From the NCBI RefSeq assembly GCF_016107685.1, contig NZ_JABASY010000003.1, positions 62,001-126,000 of the forward strand: a DNA stretch of 64,000 nucleotides. Reading direction: 5' to 3'. Shown in pieces: positions 36,168 to 45,285 of the stretch; position 1 is the stretch's first letter; each line of letters starts with the position of its first letter. Position numbers and translations under genes: made by a program. The DNA is from Brevibacterium yomogidense. GTDB lineage: Bacteria > Actinomycetota > Actinomycetes > Actinomycetales > Brevibacteriaceae. The notes under the pieces were generated by a model. It saw only the letters and a program-made list of their open reading frames with translations. It was not told the origin of the DNA and made no database searches.

Positions 36168-37264
36168 GCGGCGACGCTCAGGGGTACGGGCGCCTGAACG
36201 GAGAAGGCGGCACGAGCGCGAACAGCCCCACGCACGTGAACGATCCGATGAGCACGAACAACCCCTCGAACGCCCCGGCCTGCCGGCCTGTGAGCTCCTG
36301 CGACGTCGAGGCGGAGCAGGAGTGGATGCGCGCGCAGGCCACACAGTTCGCCCCGAGCCAGTGGATGCGGGGCCTCACGGCATTCCCCCTCACCCCTCTC
36401 ACGGGCGACCGGATCGACGAGATCGCGCTCATCCGCCTGGTGAGCCGGCTGGTCGAGGCCGCCGTCGATTCGATCGCAGTCCTCGGGTCGACGGGGTCGT
36501 ACGCGTACCTCGACAGGTCCGAGCGCCGCCGTGTCGTGCACACCGCTGTGCAGCACGCTCGCGGGATCCCCGTCATCGCAGGTGTCGGTGCGCTGCGCAC
36601 CTCCCAGGTGCTCGCGTGCGCCGACGACGCCCAGCGGGCCGGTGCGAGCGCTCTCCTGCTCGCCCCGGTGAGCTACCAGCCCCTCACGGAGGACGAGGTC
36701 TTCACCCTCTTCCAGACGGTCGACGCAGCGACGGATCTGCCGATCATCGTGTACGACAACCCCGGCACGACGCACTTCGAGTTCTCGCTCGAGCTGTACG
36801 GCCGCCTGGCCGCACTGCCTCGCGTCTCCGCCGTGAAGATCCCACCCGTCCCGCTGGACGCGGACGATCCTGCCGGCACCAGCGCGGCGAGGGCACACGT
36901 CGCAGCGATCCGGGAGGCCGTCGGTCCTGAGACTCTCATCGCCGTCTCCGGGGATCCCACGGCCGCAGCGGGGCTGCTCGCCGGCTGCGACGCCTGGCAT
37001 TCGGTGGTCGGAGGTGTCCTGCCCGGGCAGGCTATGCAGCTCACCCGTGCGGCACAATCCGGCGACGCCGAGGCCGCACTCAGGGCTTCGGACGCGCTCC
37101 ATCCGCTCTGGGACCTCTACGCGTCCGCCGGTGGGAGTGTCCGTGTCGTCGCTGCGGCGGCTGAGGTACTGGGCGTCGTCGCGCCCCACTGCCTGCCGCT
37201 GCCTGTGAAGGGTCTCTCACCAGAGGACCGCGAACAGCTCGCGCAGTACCTCGCCACGCTCTGA
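36164..37264 (+). CDS. DHDPS/NAL-family aldolase-like protein
   Basis: The protein belongs to the dihydrodipicolinate synthase/N-acetylneuraminate lyase family of class I aldolases. With the ATG that overlaps the previous stop it has 366 residues; the conserved barrel begins only at residue 68 (MRGLTAFPLTPLTGDRIDE), so the real start may be ATG 36365. The Schiff-base lysine is K225 (SAVKIPP), the catalytic tyrosine Y197 (IVYDNPGTT), and the GSTGSYAYL loop replaces the usual GTTGE. That loop and the distance from lysine genes argue against a true DapA. Substrate unknown. Confidence 0.85.
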   Translation: MSGDAQGYGRLNGEGGTSANSPTHVNDPMSTNNPSNAPACRPVSSCDVEAEQEWMRAQATQFAPSQWMRGLTAFPLTPLTGDRIDEIALIRLVSRLVEAAVDSIAVLGSTGSYAYLDRSERRRVVHTAVQHARGIPVIAGVGALRTSQVLACADDAQRAGASALLLAPVSYQPLTEDEVFTLFQTVDAATDLPIIVYDNPGTTHFEFSLELYGRLAALPRVSAVKIPPVPLDADDPAGTSAARAHVAAIREAVGPETLIAVSGDPTAAAGLLAGCDAWHSVVGGVLPGQAMQLTRAAQSGDAEAALRASDALHPLWDLYASAGGSVRVVAAAAEVLGVVAPHCLPLPVKGLSPEDREQLAQYLATL

Positions 37265-37410
37265 CCCCGCCAGGCGCACAGCCGAGGACTCTGGGCCCCG
37301 GGAGTCGACTCTTCAGGACGGGCGCGCCTGAACCTCCGGGTCAGCCCACTCACGTGAGACGTCGGGTCACAGGTGAGAAGTAGGGTCAGCCGAGGTCGGG
37401 AGTGATCGAG

Positions 37411-38187
37411 TCAGCCGAGTTGGTGGTCGCTGCTGGTATCAGCGTCCACGGTCATGAGGAGGTCCGCGAGATGTCCCGCGGCGTCCGCCAGGGTGAGGGT
37501 CGTCCCGTTCACCACGAGTGCGGGGCGCTGCGCGTCGCGCGGGCGTGAAGCCGCCGGCTGTATGCGCGAGTCCCGGACCAGACGGTCGAGGTCGCGGGAC
37601 TGCCCGCCCCCTTCGACTGCGATGCCTTCGAAGTGGGAGCGCACGCTCCGCACCGCCGTGCGGATCGCGGAATCGGCGCTCTCCGCTGTGCTCTCACCGT
37701 CCCGGTGCGGGCGGATCGTGAGCGTCTCCGCATCAGCGTCGGCGTCGGCGGCATCTGTGGGAGATGCACGCTCAGTCGTGTCACCGGAGCGCGGCGTCGC
37801 GTCGGAGTCCACGGCTGCCTCGTCGTCGACCAGGACACCGATCCGCACACCCGCGAGCACCGCGAACGCCCGCACGTGAGTCGGCAGATCCCCGCTGACG
37901 ATGAGCCGGGACGCCCCGTCAGCACCGAGGACACGCAGCACTCCCCCGAGCTTCGCAGCACGGTCCAGGACGTCCGCCCGGCTGAAGGTCTGCGGCACCG
38001 ACAGCGCCTCGACGAGCCGCGGGTCCTCGACCGGGCGGCCATCGATCGTCGGAGTGTCCGGAGCGGGTGCCGCGAGGATCACGTCGTCGGCCCCGCCGAG
38101 CGCCACGGGACGATCGAGCAGGTCGTACGTCGGGTCGAGCCGCTGCAGGTCCGACGACTCCACCGCTGCTCTCTGCTTGTCTGTCAC
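37411..38187 (-). CDS. hypothetical protein resembling a truncated AMP-binding N-terminus
   Basis: The 258-residue protein lies 2 bases after the DivIVA-repeat gene (GTG start) and is its operon partner. Residues 66-120 (TFSRADVLDRAAKLGGVLRVLG, LIVSGDLPTHVRAFAVLAGVRIGVLVD) look by eye like the first subdomain of acyl-CoA synthetases, and the end (ALVVNGTTLTLADAAGHLADLL) has a similar strand-helix pattern. No ATP loop or catalytic lysine is present. An Asp/Ala-rich linker (about 122-152) splits it. It is likely a non-enzymatic relic or a binding protein; no function is known. Confidence 0.7.
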   Translation of the reverse strand: MTDKQRAAVESSDLQRLDPTYDLLDRPVALGGADDVILAAPAPDTPTIDGRPVEDPRLVEALSVPQTFSRADVLDRAAKLGGVLRVLGADGASRLIVSGDLPTHVRAFAVLAGVRIGVLVDDEAAVDSDATPRSGDTTERASPTDAADADADAETLTIRPHRDGESTAESADSAIRTAVRSVRSHFEGIAVEGGGQSRDLDRLVRDSRIQPAASRPRDAQRPALVVNGTTLTLADAAGHLADLLMTVDADTSSDHQLG

Positions 38188-38189
38188 CG

Positions 38190-38747
38190 TCAGTCCACAC
38201 TCGCCATCACTTCGACGACCCGGTCGATGAACGCATCGACCTGGTCCTCGCTGTACGCCGCATCGCCCTTGCGCGTCCGGAACAGCACCCGGCGCACCTC
38301 GTCGACGCTCATCGCCTGTCCCTGAGTGAAGTATCCGTGGATGCGGTCGCAGAGGTCGTCGACCTCAGCGACGTCGTAGCCGATGTCGCCCTTCTCCGCC
38401 CGGGTGAAGCGCTCTCCCGCAGGGCGTTCGAGACGTCCCCGCAGCGAGCCCGCGGCACGCGTGAGCTCCTTGATCCAGGCCTCGTTGCCCGACCGGGCCA
38501 CCATGCGGTCACGGGCCTGCTTCGCGAAGGCGTCCTCGAGACGGTCCAGCGCGGCGTCGACGACTCCCACGTGGTAGCCCTTCCGGACGAGATCGAACCC
38601 CACCGTGCGGACCGCACGCGCGTCGAGGTCACCCGGCTGGGGCGTCTCCCGATTGAACGATTCGCGCGCCCGCCGGAAGAAGCTGTCGACCTGGGCCGGA
38701 TCGTAGCCGGATTTCCAGCCCGTCATCCGCGGAAAGTTGGTGTCCAT
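38190..38747 (-). CDS. DivIVA-domain repeat protein
   Basis: The 185-residue protein consists of four degenerate copies of a DivIVA-type motif with the pattern GY...xVD..ldr: residues 5-31 (GYDPAQVDSFFRRA), 46-74 (GYHVGVVDAALDRLEDAF), 114-140 (GYDVAEVDDLCDRIHGYF) and 156-181 (AYSEDQVDAFIDRVVEV). This fits the actinobacterial DivIVA-repeat family, distinct from the polar growth protein Wag31. A role at the membrane or cell pole is possible but not shown. It follows rlmN on the same strand. Confidence 0.88.
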   Translation of the reverse strand: MDTNFPRMTGWKSGYDPAQVDSFFRRARESFNRETPQPGDLDARAVRTVGFDLVRKGYHVGVVDAALDRLEDAFAKQARDRMVARSGNEAWIKELTRAAGSLRGRLERPAGERFTRAEKGDIGYDVAEVDDLCDRIHGYFTQGQAMSVDEVRRVLFRTRKGDAAYSEDQVDAFIDRVVEVMASVD

Positions 38748-38817
38748 CCCTCTCCTTCAGTCTCCTCAGTCAATCCGTGCCGATGGGCGCGGGCAGTCGT
38801 GCCGGTCGGGGTCGTGT

Positions 38818-40206
38818 CTAGTCGGTGGGGTCTGCGGCGTCCTGCTGCGAGGTCGCCAGCTGTCCACACGCACCGTCGATGTCCTTGCCGCGGGTGTCAC
38901 GGATCGTCGTGGGCACGCCGGCATCCCTCAGGACGCGGACGAACTCCGCCGCGACTTCCGGTTCGGAGGCCGTCCATACCGAGCCCGGCGTGGGGTTCAG
39001 CGGAATCGGGTTGACATGCACCCATCCGCGCCCACGGGCGTTCAGCTTCTTCGCGAGCAGTCCCGCTCTCCACGCGTGATCGTTCATGTCCTTGATGAGC
39101 GCGTACTCGATGCTCACACGCCGGCCGGTCTTCGCGAAGTAGGCGTATGCCGCGTCGAGGGCCTCATCGGCCTTCCATCGGGTGTTCACGGGGATCATCT
39201 CGTTGCGCAGTCCGTCGTCCGGAGCGTGCAGCGACAGGGCGAAGGTGACGGGGATGTCCTCCATCGCGAGCTTGTTGATGCCGGGCACCAGTCCCACCGT
39301 CGACACCGTGATCCGACGCGGGGACATCCCCAGACCGGAGGGTCCCGGTTCCACGAAGCGACGGACCGCGTTCATGACGCGCTTGTAGTTGGCGAGCGGC
39401 TCGCCCATGCCCATGAACACGATGTTCGTCACGCGTTCTGCGGAACCGGGGGCGCCCGTCGACGCGGAGGCGGTCGGGGTGGGGGCCGTCGGCCGGGTGC
39501 CGGTCGGCCGGGGTGCGTCTGCGGCCTCGGCGCCGGATTCGTCGCCCACGCCCGCGGCGGTCTCGCCCAGGAGGTTGCGGTCCTCGCCCGAGGTGTCTGC
39601 CAGCTGCCCGTCCGCGATCACCTGGTTCGCCCGGACGACCTGATCGACGATCTCCGCCGTGGACATGTTCCGGGTGAGCCCCTGCTGGCCGGTCGCGCAG
39701 AACGGACAGTTCATCCCGCAGCCGCACTGCGAGGACACGCACAGCGTGATGCGGTTGCGGTACCGCATGAGGACGGATTCGACGAGCGAGCCGTCGAACA
39801 GGCGCCACAGGAACTTGATGGTGTCGCCGTTGCCGGTGCGCAGCCGGTGCACTTCTGTCAGCAGCGACGGGAAGAACCTCTCCTGCAGCTGCGGTCGGAC
39901 GTCCTTCGGCAGATCCGTCATCGCGTCGACGTCCGAAGTGTGGTGCACGAAGTAGTGGGTCGAGAGCTGCTTCGCACGGAATGCGGGCAGTCCCATCTCC
40001 TTCACCGCGTCGATCCGCTCGTCCATCGACATGTCCGCCAGATGCTGCGGCGGCTGCGAGACACGCGGCCCGCGGAAGTCGAGGAGGGGTCGCCCGCCGC
40101 GTGTGGGCGTGGCCGACGTCGTCCCGTCTTCGTGTTCGACAATGGGACGAACCTGCTTCCGCGGGGAGGTTCGCCTGGGGACCGAGGAGGGGGCTGTCTC
40201 AGACAT
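38818..40206 (-). CDS. rlmN: 23S rRNA/tRNA adenine-C2 methyltransferase RlmN
   Basis: RlmN is a radical-SAM enzyme that methylates A2503 of 23S rRNA and A37 of some tRNAs. The cluster cysteines are in CGMNCPFC near residue 164, and the end has GACGQLATS with the resolving cysteine. At 462 residues it is longer than usual (about 360-390): a 55-residue Ala/Thr/Pro/Gly-rich segment (about residues 203-256) is inserted between the radical-SAM strand VIADGQL and VTNIVFMGMGEPLANY, and about 50 disordered residues precede the core. It follows cdsA and precedes the DivIVA-repeat gene. Confidence 0.95.
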   Translation of the reverse strand: MSETAPSSVPRRTSPRKQVRPIVEHEDGTTSATPTRGGRPLLDFRGPRVSQPPQHLADMSMDERIDAVKEMGLPAFRAKQLSTHYFVHHTSDVDAMTDLPKDVRPQLQERFFPSLLTEVHRLRTGNGDTIKFLWRLFDGSLVESVLMRYRNRITLCVSSQCGCGMNCPFCATGQQGLTRNMSTAEIVDQVVRANQVIADGQLADTSGEDRNLLGETAAGVGDESGAEAADAPRPTGTRPTAPTPTASASTGAPGSAERVTNIVFMGMGEPLANYKRVMNAVRRFVEPGPSGLGMSPRRITVSTVGLVPGINKLAMEDIPVTFALSLHAPDDGLRNEMIPVNTRWKADEALDAAYAYFAKTGRRVSIEYALIKDMNDHAWRAGLLAKKLNARGRGWVHVNPIPLNPTPGSVWTASEPEVAAEFVRVLRDAGVPTTIRDTRGKDIDGACGQLATSQQDAADPTD

Positions 40207-40278
40207 ATGCGTCGATTATCTCATGGTTGCGGGGATCCCACAGGGAACGTGCCCTGTCTCTCACCTGGGAGGGGCCCG

Positions 40279-41718
40279 TCAGCCGACGAAGCCGGGCAGG
40301 AAACTGAAGAGGATGAGCACCACGGGGGCGGTGGGCAGGATCGAATCGAGGCGGTCCATGATCCCCCCGTGGCCGGGCAGCAGCGAGCCCATGTCCTTGA
40401 GGTCGAGGTCCCGCTTGATCATCGATTCGGAGAAGTCGCCCAGCGTGGCGAACGCCGGGATGAGCACACCCAGCACGACGCCCGTCCACATCGGCGCGTC
40501 GAACGCCCAGATCGCCATGCAGACGCCCACAGCGGTCGACATCAGGGCTGATCCGGCGTATCCCTCCCACGACTTCTTGGGCGAGATCTTCGGTGCGATG
40601 GGGTGCTTCCCGAAGAGGACCCCCGCGATGTACCCGCCGATGTCACTGCCGACGACGAGTGCGAGGAAGCAGATGACCAGGAGGTTGCCGCTGTCCAGCG
40701 TGAGCAGGTACACGATCAGACTGGCGGTGAGGCCCACATAGGTGAGCGCGAAGAGGCTCAGGCAGACGTCCTTCACCGCATTCCCGGTGCGCCGCTCCAG
40801 CAGTGCGAAGAGCAGGACCGCGCCCGCTCCTGCCGTGAAGGCGACCCAGAGCGCCTCCCGCCCACCCAGGTAGGTGGCGATGATCATGCACGCACTCGCC
40901 GCGATGACGGGGACACGGGACACGTGCGCACCGGACCGCGACAGGGCGTTCGCGAGCTCCCACATCGCGAGCCCGACACCCACCAGCGCGATGAGGACGA
41001 AGGACGGCGGGTAGAAGATCAGCGAGGCCAGCACCGAGCCGCCCAGGACGGAGCCCACACCGATCGCGGCGGGCAGGTTCCGTCCGGCCTTGCCGTAGTC
41101 CTTCTGGTCACCGCTGTCCGCCGCCTGCTTCCGCAGATGTCGACGCGGCGGCGGGGTGACGAAGCCGTGGCCGATCGGGATCCCCGCAGTCGGCGGCCCC
41201 TGCACCGTGGACGAGCCGGACGCCGAGGCCCCCACGTCTGCCAGCGCGGGTTCGTCGGCCGAGGCCGGCGCAGTTCCGGAGGCCGACCCGCCAGCCGAGG
41301 CCGCCACGTCTGCCGGCGCCAGTGGAGCCTGCGAGTCCGGCTCGATTGCCGCTGCCGCCTCTCCCGGGGAGACCGCGGGCATCGGCGGGACGGTCGGCAC
41401 AGCGTGCGCGGCGTCTGATTCCGTCATCGGCTCGGCGTCCTCGGTCGGTGCAGCTGCGGCGTCCCCTTCGGGCACGGGGCCCTTCCGCACGTCCGGCGTC
41501 GGAGCGGTGTCCGTCACCGGGGCCGCGGTCGCTGCCGCGTCCGGGCTCGCAGGAGCATCCTGTCCGTCATCGCGTGCGGCGAAGGCGCGTCGCAGGACCT
41601 CGTCCTGCGACAGCGGTCCCTCACCGCGTGCTTCCGCTTCCTCCGTGATGCGCCGCAGCTCGCGGCGCGTGGGAAGCGGAGTGTCGCCGCTGGGCGCGGC
41701 GTCGCTCGAATCTGCCAC
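40279..41718 (-). CDS. cdsA: phosphatidate cytidylyltransferase CdsA
   Basis: CdsA makes CDP-diacylglycerol, the branch point for phospholipids, in the membrane. The last 270 residues hold about eight membrane segments and the signatures ISPKKSWEGYAGS and KRDLDLKDMGSLLPGHGGIMDRLDS. In front lies a very long Ala/Pro/Asp/Ser-rich region of about 195 residues, predicted disordered and cytoplasmic. The GTG start is 6 bases after the frr stop, so pyrH-frr-cdsA form one operon. Long N-termini occur in other actinobacterial CdsA proteins, but this one is extreme. Confidence 0.95.
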   Translation of the reverse strand: MADSSDAAPSGDTPLPTRRELRRITEEAEARGEGPLSQDEVLRRAFAARDDGQDAPASPDAAATAAPVTDTAPTPDVRKGPVPEGDAAAAPTEDAEPMTESDAAHAVPTVPPMPAVSPGEAAAAIEPDSQAPLAPADVAASAGGSASGTAPASADEPALADVGASASGSSTVQGPPTAGIPIGHGFVTPPPRRHLRKQAADSGDQKDYGKAGRNLPAAIGVGSVLGGSVLASLIFYPPSFVLIALVGVGLAMWELANALSRSGAHVSRVPVIAASACMIIATYLGGREALWVAFTAGAGAVLLFALLERRTGNAVKDVCLSLFALTYVGLTASLIVYLLTLDSGNLLVICFLALVVGSDIGGYIAGVLFGKHPIAPKISPKKSWEGYAGSALMSTAVGVCMAIWAFDAPMWTGVVLGVLIPAFATLGDFSESMIKRDLDLKDMGSLLPGHGGIMDRLDSILPTAPVVLILFSFLPGFVG

Positions 41719-41724
41719 GTGGAC

Positions 41725-42282
41725 TCAGACCTCGAGCAGTTCGGCTTCCTTGGCCTCCAGGAGACGATCGATGTCGTCGGTCTTCGACTTCGTGATCTCG
41801 TCGAGCTCCTTGATGCCGCGGTCAGCCTCGTCCTCGCCCACATCGCCGTCCTTCGACATGCGTTCGAGCGTCTCCTTCGCCCTGCGGCGGATGTTGCGGA
41901 TCGACACCTTGCCGTCCTCCGCCTTCGTCTTCACGACCTTCACGTACTCCTTGCGGCGCTCCTCCGTGAGCTGCGGGAGGACCACGCGGATGACGTTCCC
42001 GTCGTTCGCCGGATTCGCACCCAGGTCCGAGTTGCGCAGGGCGGTCTCGATGTCGCCCATCGCGTTGCGGTCGTACGGCGTGATGATGACCGTGCGCGCT
42101 TCGGGCACCTGGAACGACGCGAGCTGCTGCATGGGCGTCGGCGAGCCGTAGTAGTCGACGAGGAGGTTCGAGAAGAGCGCAGGGTTCGCACGTCCTGTGC
42201 GGATGTTCCCGAACTCCTCCTGCGTCACCTCGATGGCCTTGTCCATCTTCTGGCGCGCCTCGCTGAGAGTCTCCTTGATCAC
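41725..42282 (-). CDS. frr: ribosome recycling factor
   Basis: RRF splits post-termination ribosomes together with EF-G. The 185-residue product has the exact family length and the conserved IRTGRANPALFSNLLVDYYG and NIRRRAKETLERM segments. It starts at ATG 42282, lies 135 bases after pyrH and 6 bases before cdsA. Confidence 0.98.
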   Translation of the reverse strand: MIKETLSEARQKMDKAIEVTQEEFGNIRTGRANPALFSNLLVDYYGSPTPMQQLASFQVPEARTVIITPYDRNAMGDIETALRNSDLGANPANDGNVIRVVLPQLTEERRKEYVKVVKTKAEDGKVSIRNIRRRAKETLERMSKDGDVGEDEADRGIKELDEITKSKTDDIDRLLEAKEAELLEV

Positions 42283-42417
42283 GGTGTCCTCGTTTCCTCT
42301 TTCGTGCCGGGTCGACCTGTGCGGGTCACAGCGGGTGCGCCACGACTGGCGTGACCGGCGGGATGGCTGCTGAAAGTACTGGTGTCGATTCTACGGTCTG
42401 CGGGAACGTCGTCCCAC

Positions 42418-43176
42418 TCACGCAGTGACGAGGGTGCCGATCGGGTCGCCCGCGATCGCCCTGCTGAGGTTCCCTTCGCCTTCCATGCCGAACACGCGCA
42501 TCGGCAGCGCGTTGTCCATGCAGAGGGAGAACGCCGTCGCGTCGACGACCTTGAGGCCGCGCACCAGCGCGTCCTGGTAGGTGAGCGTGTCGAGCTTCTT
42601 CGCGTCGGGGTTGCTGCGGGGGTCGTCGTCGTACACGCCGTCCACCCCGTTCTTCGCGATGAGCACTTCATCCGCGTTGATCTCCAGCGCACGCTGCGCT
42701 GCGACCGTGTCCGTGGAGAAGAACGGCATGCCCGCGCCCGCACCGAAGATGACGATCCGGTTCTTCTCCATGTGGCGGATCGCACGCCGGGGGATGTACG
42801 ACTCTGCGACCTGCGACATGGGGATCGCGGTCTGCACACGCGTGTCCACGCCCGCCTGCTCGAGGAAGTCCTGCAGCGCGAGGCAGTTCATCACGGTGCC
42901 GAGCATCCCCATGTAGTCCGCCCGGGTGCGGTCCATCCCGCGCTGGGAGAGCTCTGCACCGCGGAAGAAGTTGCCGCCGCCCACGACGATGCTCACCTCG
43001 ACGTCGGGGATGGTCGTCGCAATCTGCCGTGCGACGTGGGAGACGACGTCCGGGTTCACTCCGACCGCGCCTCCGCCGAACACCTCGCCCGACAGCTTGA
43101 GCATCACGCGCCTCCGCTGAGCGCGTGGGGCGGTTACGTCATCACGGCCCGAGGTGTGGACCGGCGTGTGATTCAT
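42418..43176 (-). CDS. pyrH: UMP kinase PyrH
   Basis: PyrH phosphorylates UMP to UDP in the pyrimidine pathway. I start at the ATG 43176 ([13 protein letters not shown]), which has GGAG 8 bases upstream; a second ATG six bases earlier is closer than ideal to that site. The 252-residue protein has [22 protein letters not shown] and the C-terminal [20 protein letters not shown], all family hallmarks. The first 25 residues are a non-conserved addition. A hairpin after tsf separates it from the rpsB-tsf transcript, so it may be partly uncoupled. Confidence 0.95.
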   Translation of the reverse strand: MNHTPVHTSGRDDVTAPRAQRRRVMLKLSGEVFGGGAVGVNPDVVSHVARQIATTIPDVEVSIVVGGGNFFRGAELSQRGMDRTRADYMGMLGTVMNCLALQDFLEQAGVDTRVQTAIPMSQVAESYIPRRAIRHMEKNRIVIFGAGAGMPFFSTDTVAAQRALEINADEVLIAKNGVDGVYDDDPRSNPDAKKLDTLTYQDALVRGLKVVDATAFSLCMDNALPMRVFGMEGEGNLSRAIAGDPIGTLVTA

Positions 43177-43289
43177 TGTCATGTCTCCTGCGAGCTCGGG
43201 GCCACCGTTCCGCTGCGCACCTCTGTCAGATGCCCAGCGGGCCGCCGTCGAGTCTACCGGTAGCCCGGTCGTGCACGTGCACAGACGCC

Positions 43290-43325
43290 GACAGGGCGGC
43301 ACCCCCGGAAGGGTGCCGCCCTGTC
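43290..43325 (-). terminator. perfect 15-bp hairpin terminator after tsf
   Basis: Arms 43290-43304 and 43311-43325 pair perfectly around the loop ccggaa, 65 bases after the tsf stop. It probably ends or attenuates the rpsB-tsf transcript before pyrH. Confidence 0.8.
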
Positions 43326-43390
43326 AGAGCAGTGGCGCTTATCAGAGTGATGGCGCCTGGCCGTCCCGGTGACGGATCACCGGGGGGCGG

Positions 43391-44218
43391 TCAGGAACCC
43401 ACGCGGAAGCGCACGAAGCCCGTGGGCTTCACGCCGGCCTCTTCGAGGACCGACGCAACCGACTTCTTGGGATCCTTCGCGAACCCCTGGTCGACCAGGA
43501 CGTTCTCCTTGAAGAACCCGTTCACGCGGCCTTCGATGATCTTCGGCAGAGCCTGCTCCGGCTTGCCTTCGTTGCGCGCGGTCTCCTCAGCGATGGCACG
43601 CTCCTTCTCCACGAGGTCCGCCGGAACGTCCTCGCGCGAGAAGTAGGTGGGCGAGAGCGCCGCGATGTGGACGGCCACATCGTGTGCGACGGTCTCGTCG
43701 TCGCCCTCGAAACCGAGCAGAACGCCGACCTGCGGGGGCAGGTCCTTGTTCGTGCGGTGCAGGTAGGACTCGACCTTCGCAGCCTCGACACGGGCGACGC
43801 GCTTGAGCTCGACCTTCTCGCCCAGCGACGCACCGCCCTCCGTGATGAGCTGGGAGACGGGCTTGCCGTCCACCTCGACGTTGACGAACGACTCCGCGTC
43901 CGTCGCGGCGTGCTCGACGGCCAGCGCGAGGATCCGGTCCGCCAGTTCGATGAACTTGTCCGACTTCGCGACGAAATCCGTCTCGGAGTTGAACTCGATC
44001 ATCGTGCCCACGCCGCCTTCGACGTGCGTGGCGACGAGACCGTCAGAGGTCGCGCGGCCCTCACGCTTGGTGGCGCCCTTGAGACCCTTCACACGGAGGA
44101 CCTCGATCGCCTTCGCCTGGTCGCCATCGGCCTCGTCGAGGGCCTTCTTGACGTCCATCATGCCCGCGCCGGTCTTCTCGCGGAGCTCCTTGATGTCAGC
44201 AGCGGTGTAGTTGGCCAT
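43391..44218 (-). CDS. tsf: elongation factor Ts
   Basis: EF-Ts exchanges GDP for GTP on EF-Tu. I start at ATG 44218 (MANYTAADIKELREKTGAG), which begins the family; upstream frame is the rpsB tail region. The 275 residues contain MMDVKKALDEADGD, the TDFVAKSDKF core motif and a complete C-terminal coiled-coil and dimer region ending GFVRFRVGS. It follows rpsB after a 67-base gap that holds a hairpin. Confidence 0.98.
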   Translation of the reverse strand: MANYTAADIKELREKTGAGMMDVKKALDEADGDQAKAIEVLRVKGLKGATKREGRATSDGLVATHVEGGVGTMIEFNSETDFVAKSDKFIELADRILALAVEHAATDAESFVNVEVDGKPVSQLITEGGASLGEKVELKRVARVEAAKVESYLHRTNKDLPPQVGVLLGFEGDDETVAHDVAVHIAALSPTYFSREDVPADLVEKERAIAEETARNEGKPEQALPKIIEGRVNGFFKENVLVDQGFAKDPKKSVASVLEEAGVKPTGFVRFRVGS

Positions 44219-44245
44219 ACGCACTCCTTCTTCTGGGAGGTGTGT

Positions 44246-44277
44246 GCCCACAGCCGGCGGGTGGGCCGGCTGTGGGC
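44246..44277 (-). terminator. hairpin between rpsB and tsf
   Basis: Arms 44246-44258 and 44265-44277 are perfect 13-mers with the loop gggtgg, 8 bases after the rpsB stop and before tsf. Placed inside the operon it may act as an attenuator that sets the ratio of S2 to EF-Ts, as in other bacteria with an rpsB-tsf intergenic hairpin. Confidence 0.65.
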
Positions 44278-44285
44278 GTGAACGA

Positions 44286-45269
44286 TCAGGCTTCGGTCGA
44301 CTCGGTGTCGGCCTCAGCGGCTTCGGGGGCCTCGGCAGCGGGGGTCTCCGCGGCCTCGGCAGCAGGGGTGTCCGCGGCCTCGGCAGCGGGAGCCTCAGCG
44401 GCAGGCGCCTCAGCGGCGGGGGCTTCCGCAGCGGGAGCCTCAGCGGCCTCGGCGGCGGGAGCGTCTGCTGCGGGGGTTTCCGCAGCGGCGGTCTCGGTCG
44501 ACCCCTCGAGGAGCTCGCGCTCCCACTCCGGCATCGGCTCGACGGCGGAGACGTTCTTCTCCCCGCCCTCGTCCACACCGTGGCGCGTCATGAGACCCTC
44601 GGCCACCGCATCCGCGACGACGCGGGTCAGCAGGTTGACGGAGCGGATGGAGTCGTCGTTGCCCGGGACCGGGTAGGAGACCTCATCCGGATCGCAGTTC
44701 GTGTCGAGGATCGCGATGATCGGGATGCCGAGCTTCCGCGCCTCGTCGACCGCGAGGTGCTCCTTCTTCGTGTCGACGAGCCAGACGGCGGACGGGGTCC
44801 GCTGCATGTCCCGGATACCACCGAGCGTGCGGTCGAGCTTGTCCTTCTCACGACGGAGGATGAGGAGTTCCTTCTTCGTGTACATCGACGACGCGACGTC
44901 GTCGAAGTCGATCTCCTCGAGCTCCTTCAGGCGCGCCAGACGACCGGAGATCGTCTGGAAGTTCGTGAGCATGCCACCCAGCCAGCGCTGGTTGACGTAG
45001 GGCTGGCCGACACGCTGGGCCTGCTCCGCGATCGCTTCCTGCGCCTGCTTCTTCGTGCCGACGAACAGGATCGTGCCGCCGTGCGACACGGTCTCCTTCA
45101 CGAAGTCGTAGGCCGAGTCGATGTACCCCAGCGTCTGCTGGAGGTCGATGATGTAGATGCCGTTGCGCTCCGTGAAGATGAAGCGCTTCATCTTCGGGTT
45201 CCAACGGCGGGTCTGGTGTCCGAAGTGGACGCCGCTGTCGAGCAGCTGGCGCATGGTGACGACGGCCAT
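44286..45269 (-). CDS. rpsB: 30S ribosomal protein S2 with long Ala/Glu/Pro tail
   Basis: S2 binds the 30S head-body junction and helps recruit S1. The core of about 255 residues has [20 protein letters not shown], the family opening, and [21 protein letters not shown] start at ATG 45269 with AAGGAG 8 bases before. The last 65 residues are a repeat of PAAEA units ([16 protein letters not shown] and similar), making the product 327 residues against the common 230-290. The repeat is encoded by a GC-rich tandem array and may vary in copy number. Disordered tails on S2 occur in other actinobacteria. Confidence 0.97.
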   Translation of the reverse strand: MAVVTMRQLLDSGVHFGHQTRRWNPKMKRFIFTERNGIYIIDLQQTLGYIDSAYDFVKETVSHGGTILFVGTKKQAQEAIAEQAQRVGQPYVNQRWLGGMLTNFQTISGRLARLKELEEIDFDDVASSMYTKKELLILRREKDKLDRTLGGIRDMQRTPSAVWLVDTKKEHLAVDEARKLGIPIIAILDTNCDPDEVSYPVPGNDDSIRSVNLLTRVVADAVAEGLMTRHGVDEGGEKNVSAVEPMPEWERELLEGSTETAAAETPAADAPAAEAAEAPAAEAPAAEAPAAEAPAAEAADTPAAEAAETPAAEAPEAAEADTESTEA

Positions 45270-45285
45270 GCCGACGACTCCTTCC

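Noticed and set aside
37265..37410. Three copies of GGGTCA in the gap between the aldolase and the hypothetical gene
   Set aside because: The copies are only six bases long, irregularly spaced and in GC-rich DNA, so chance is likely.
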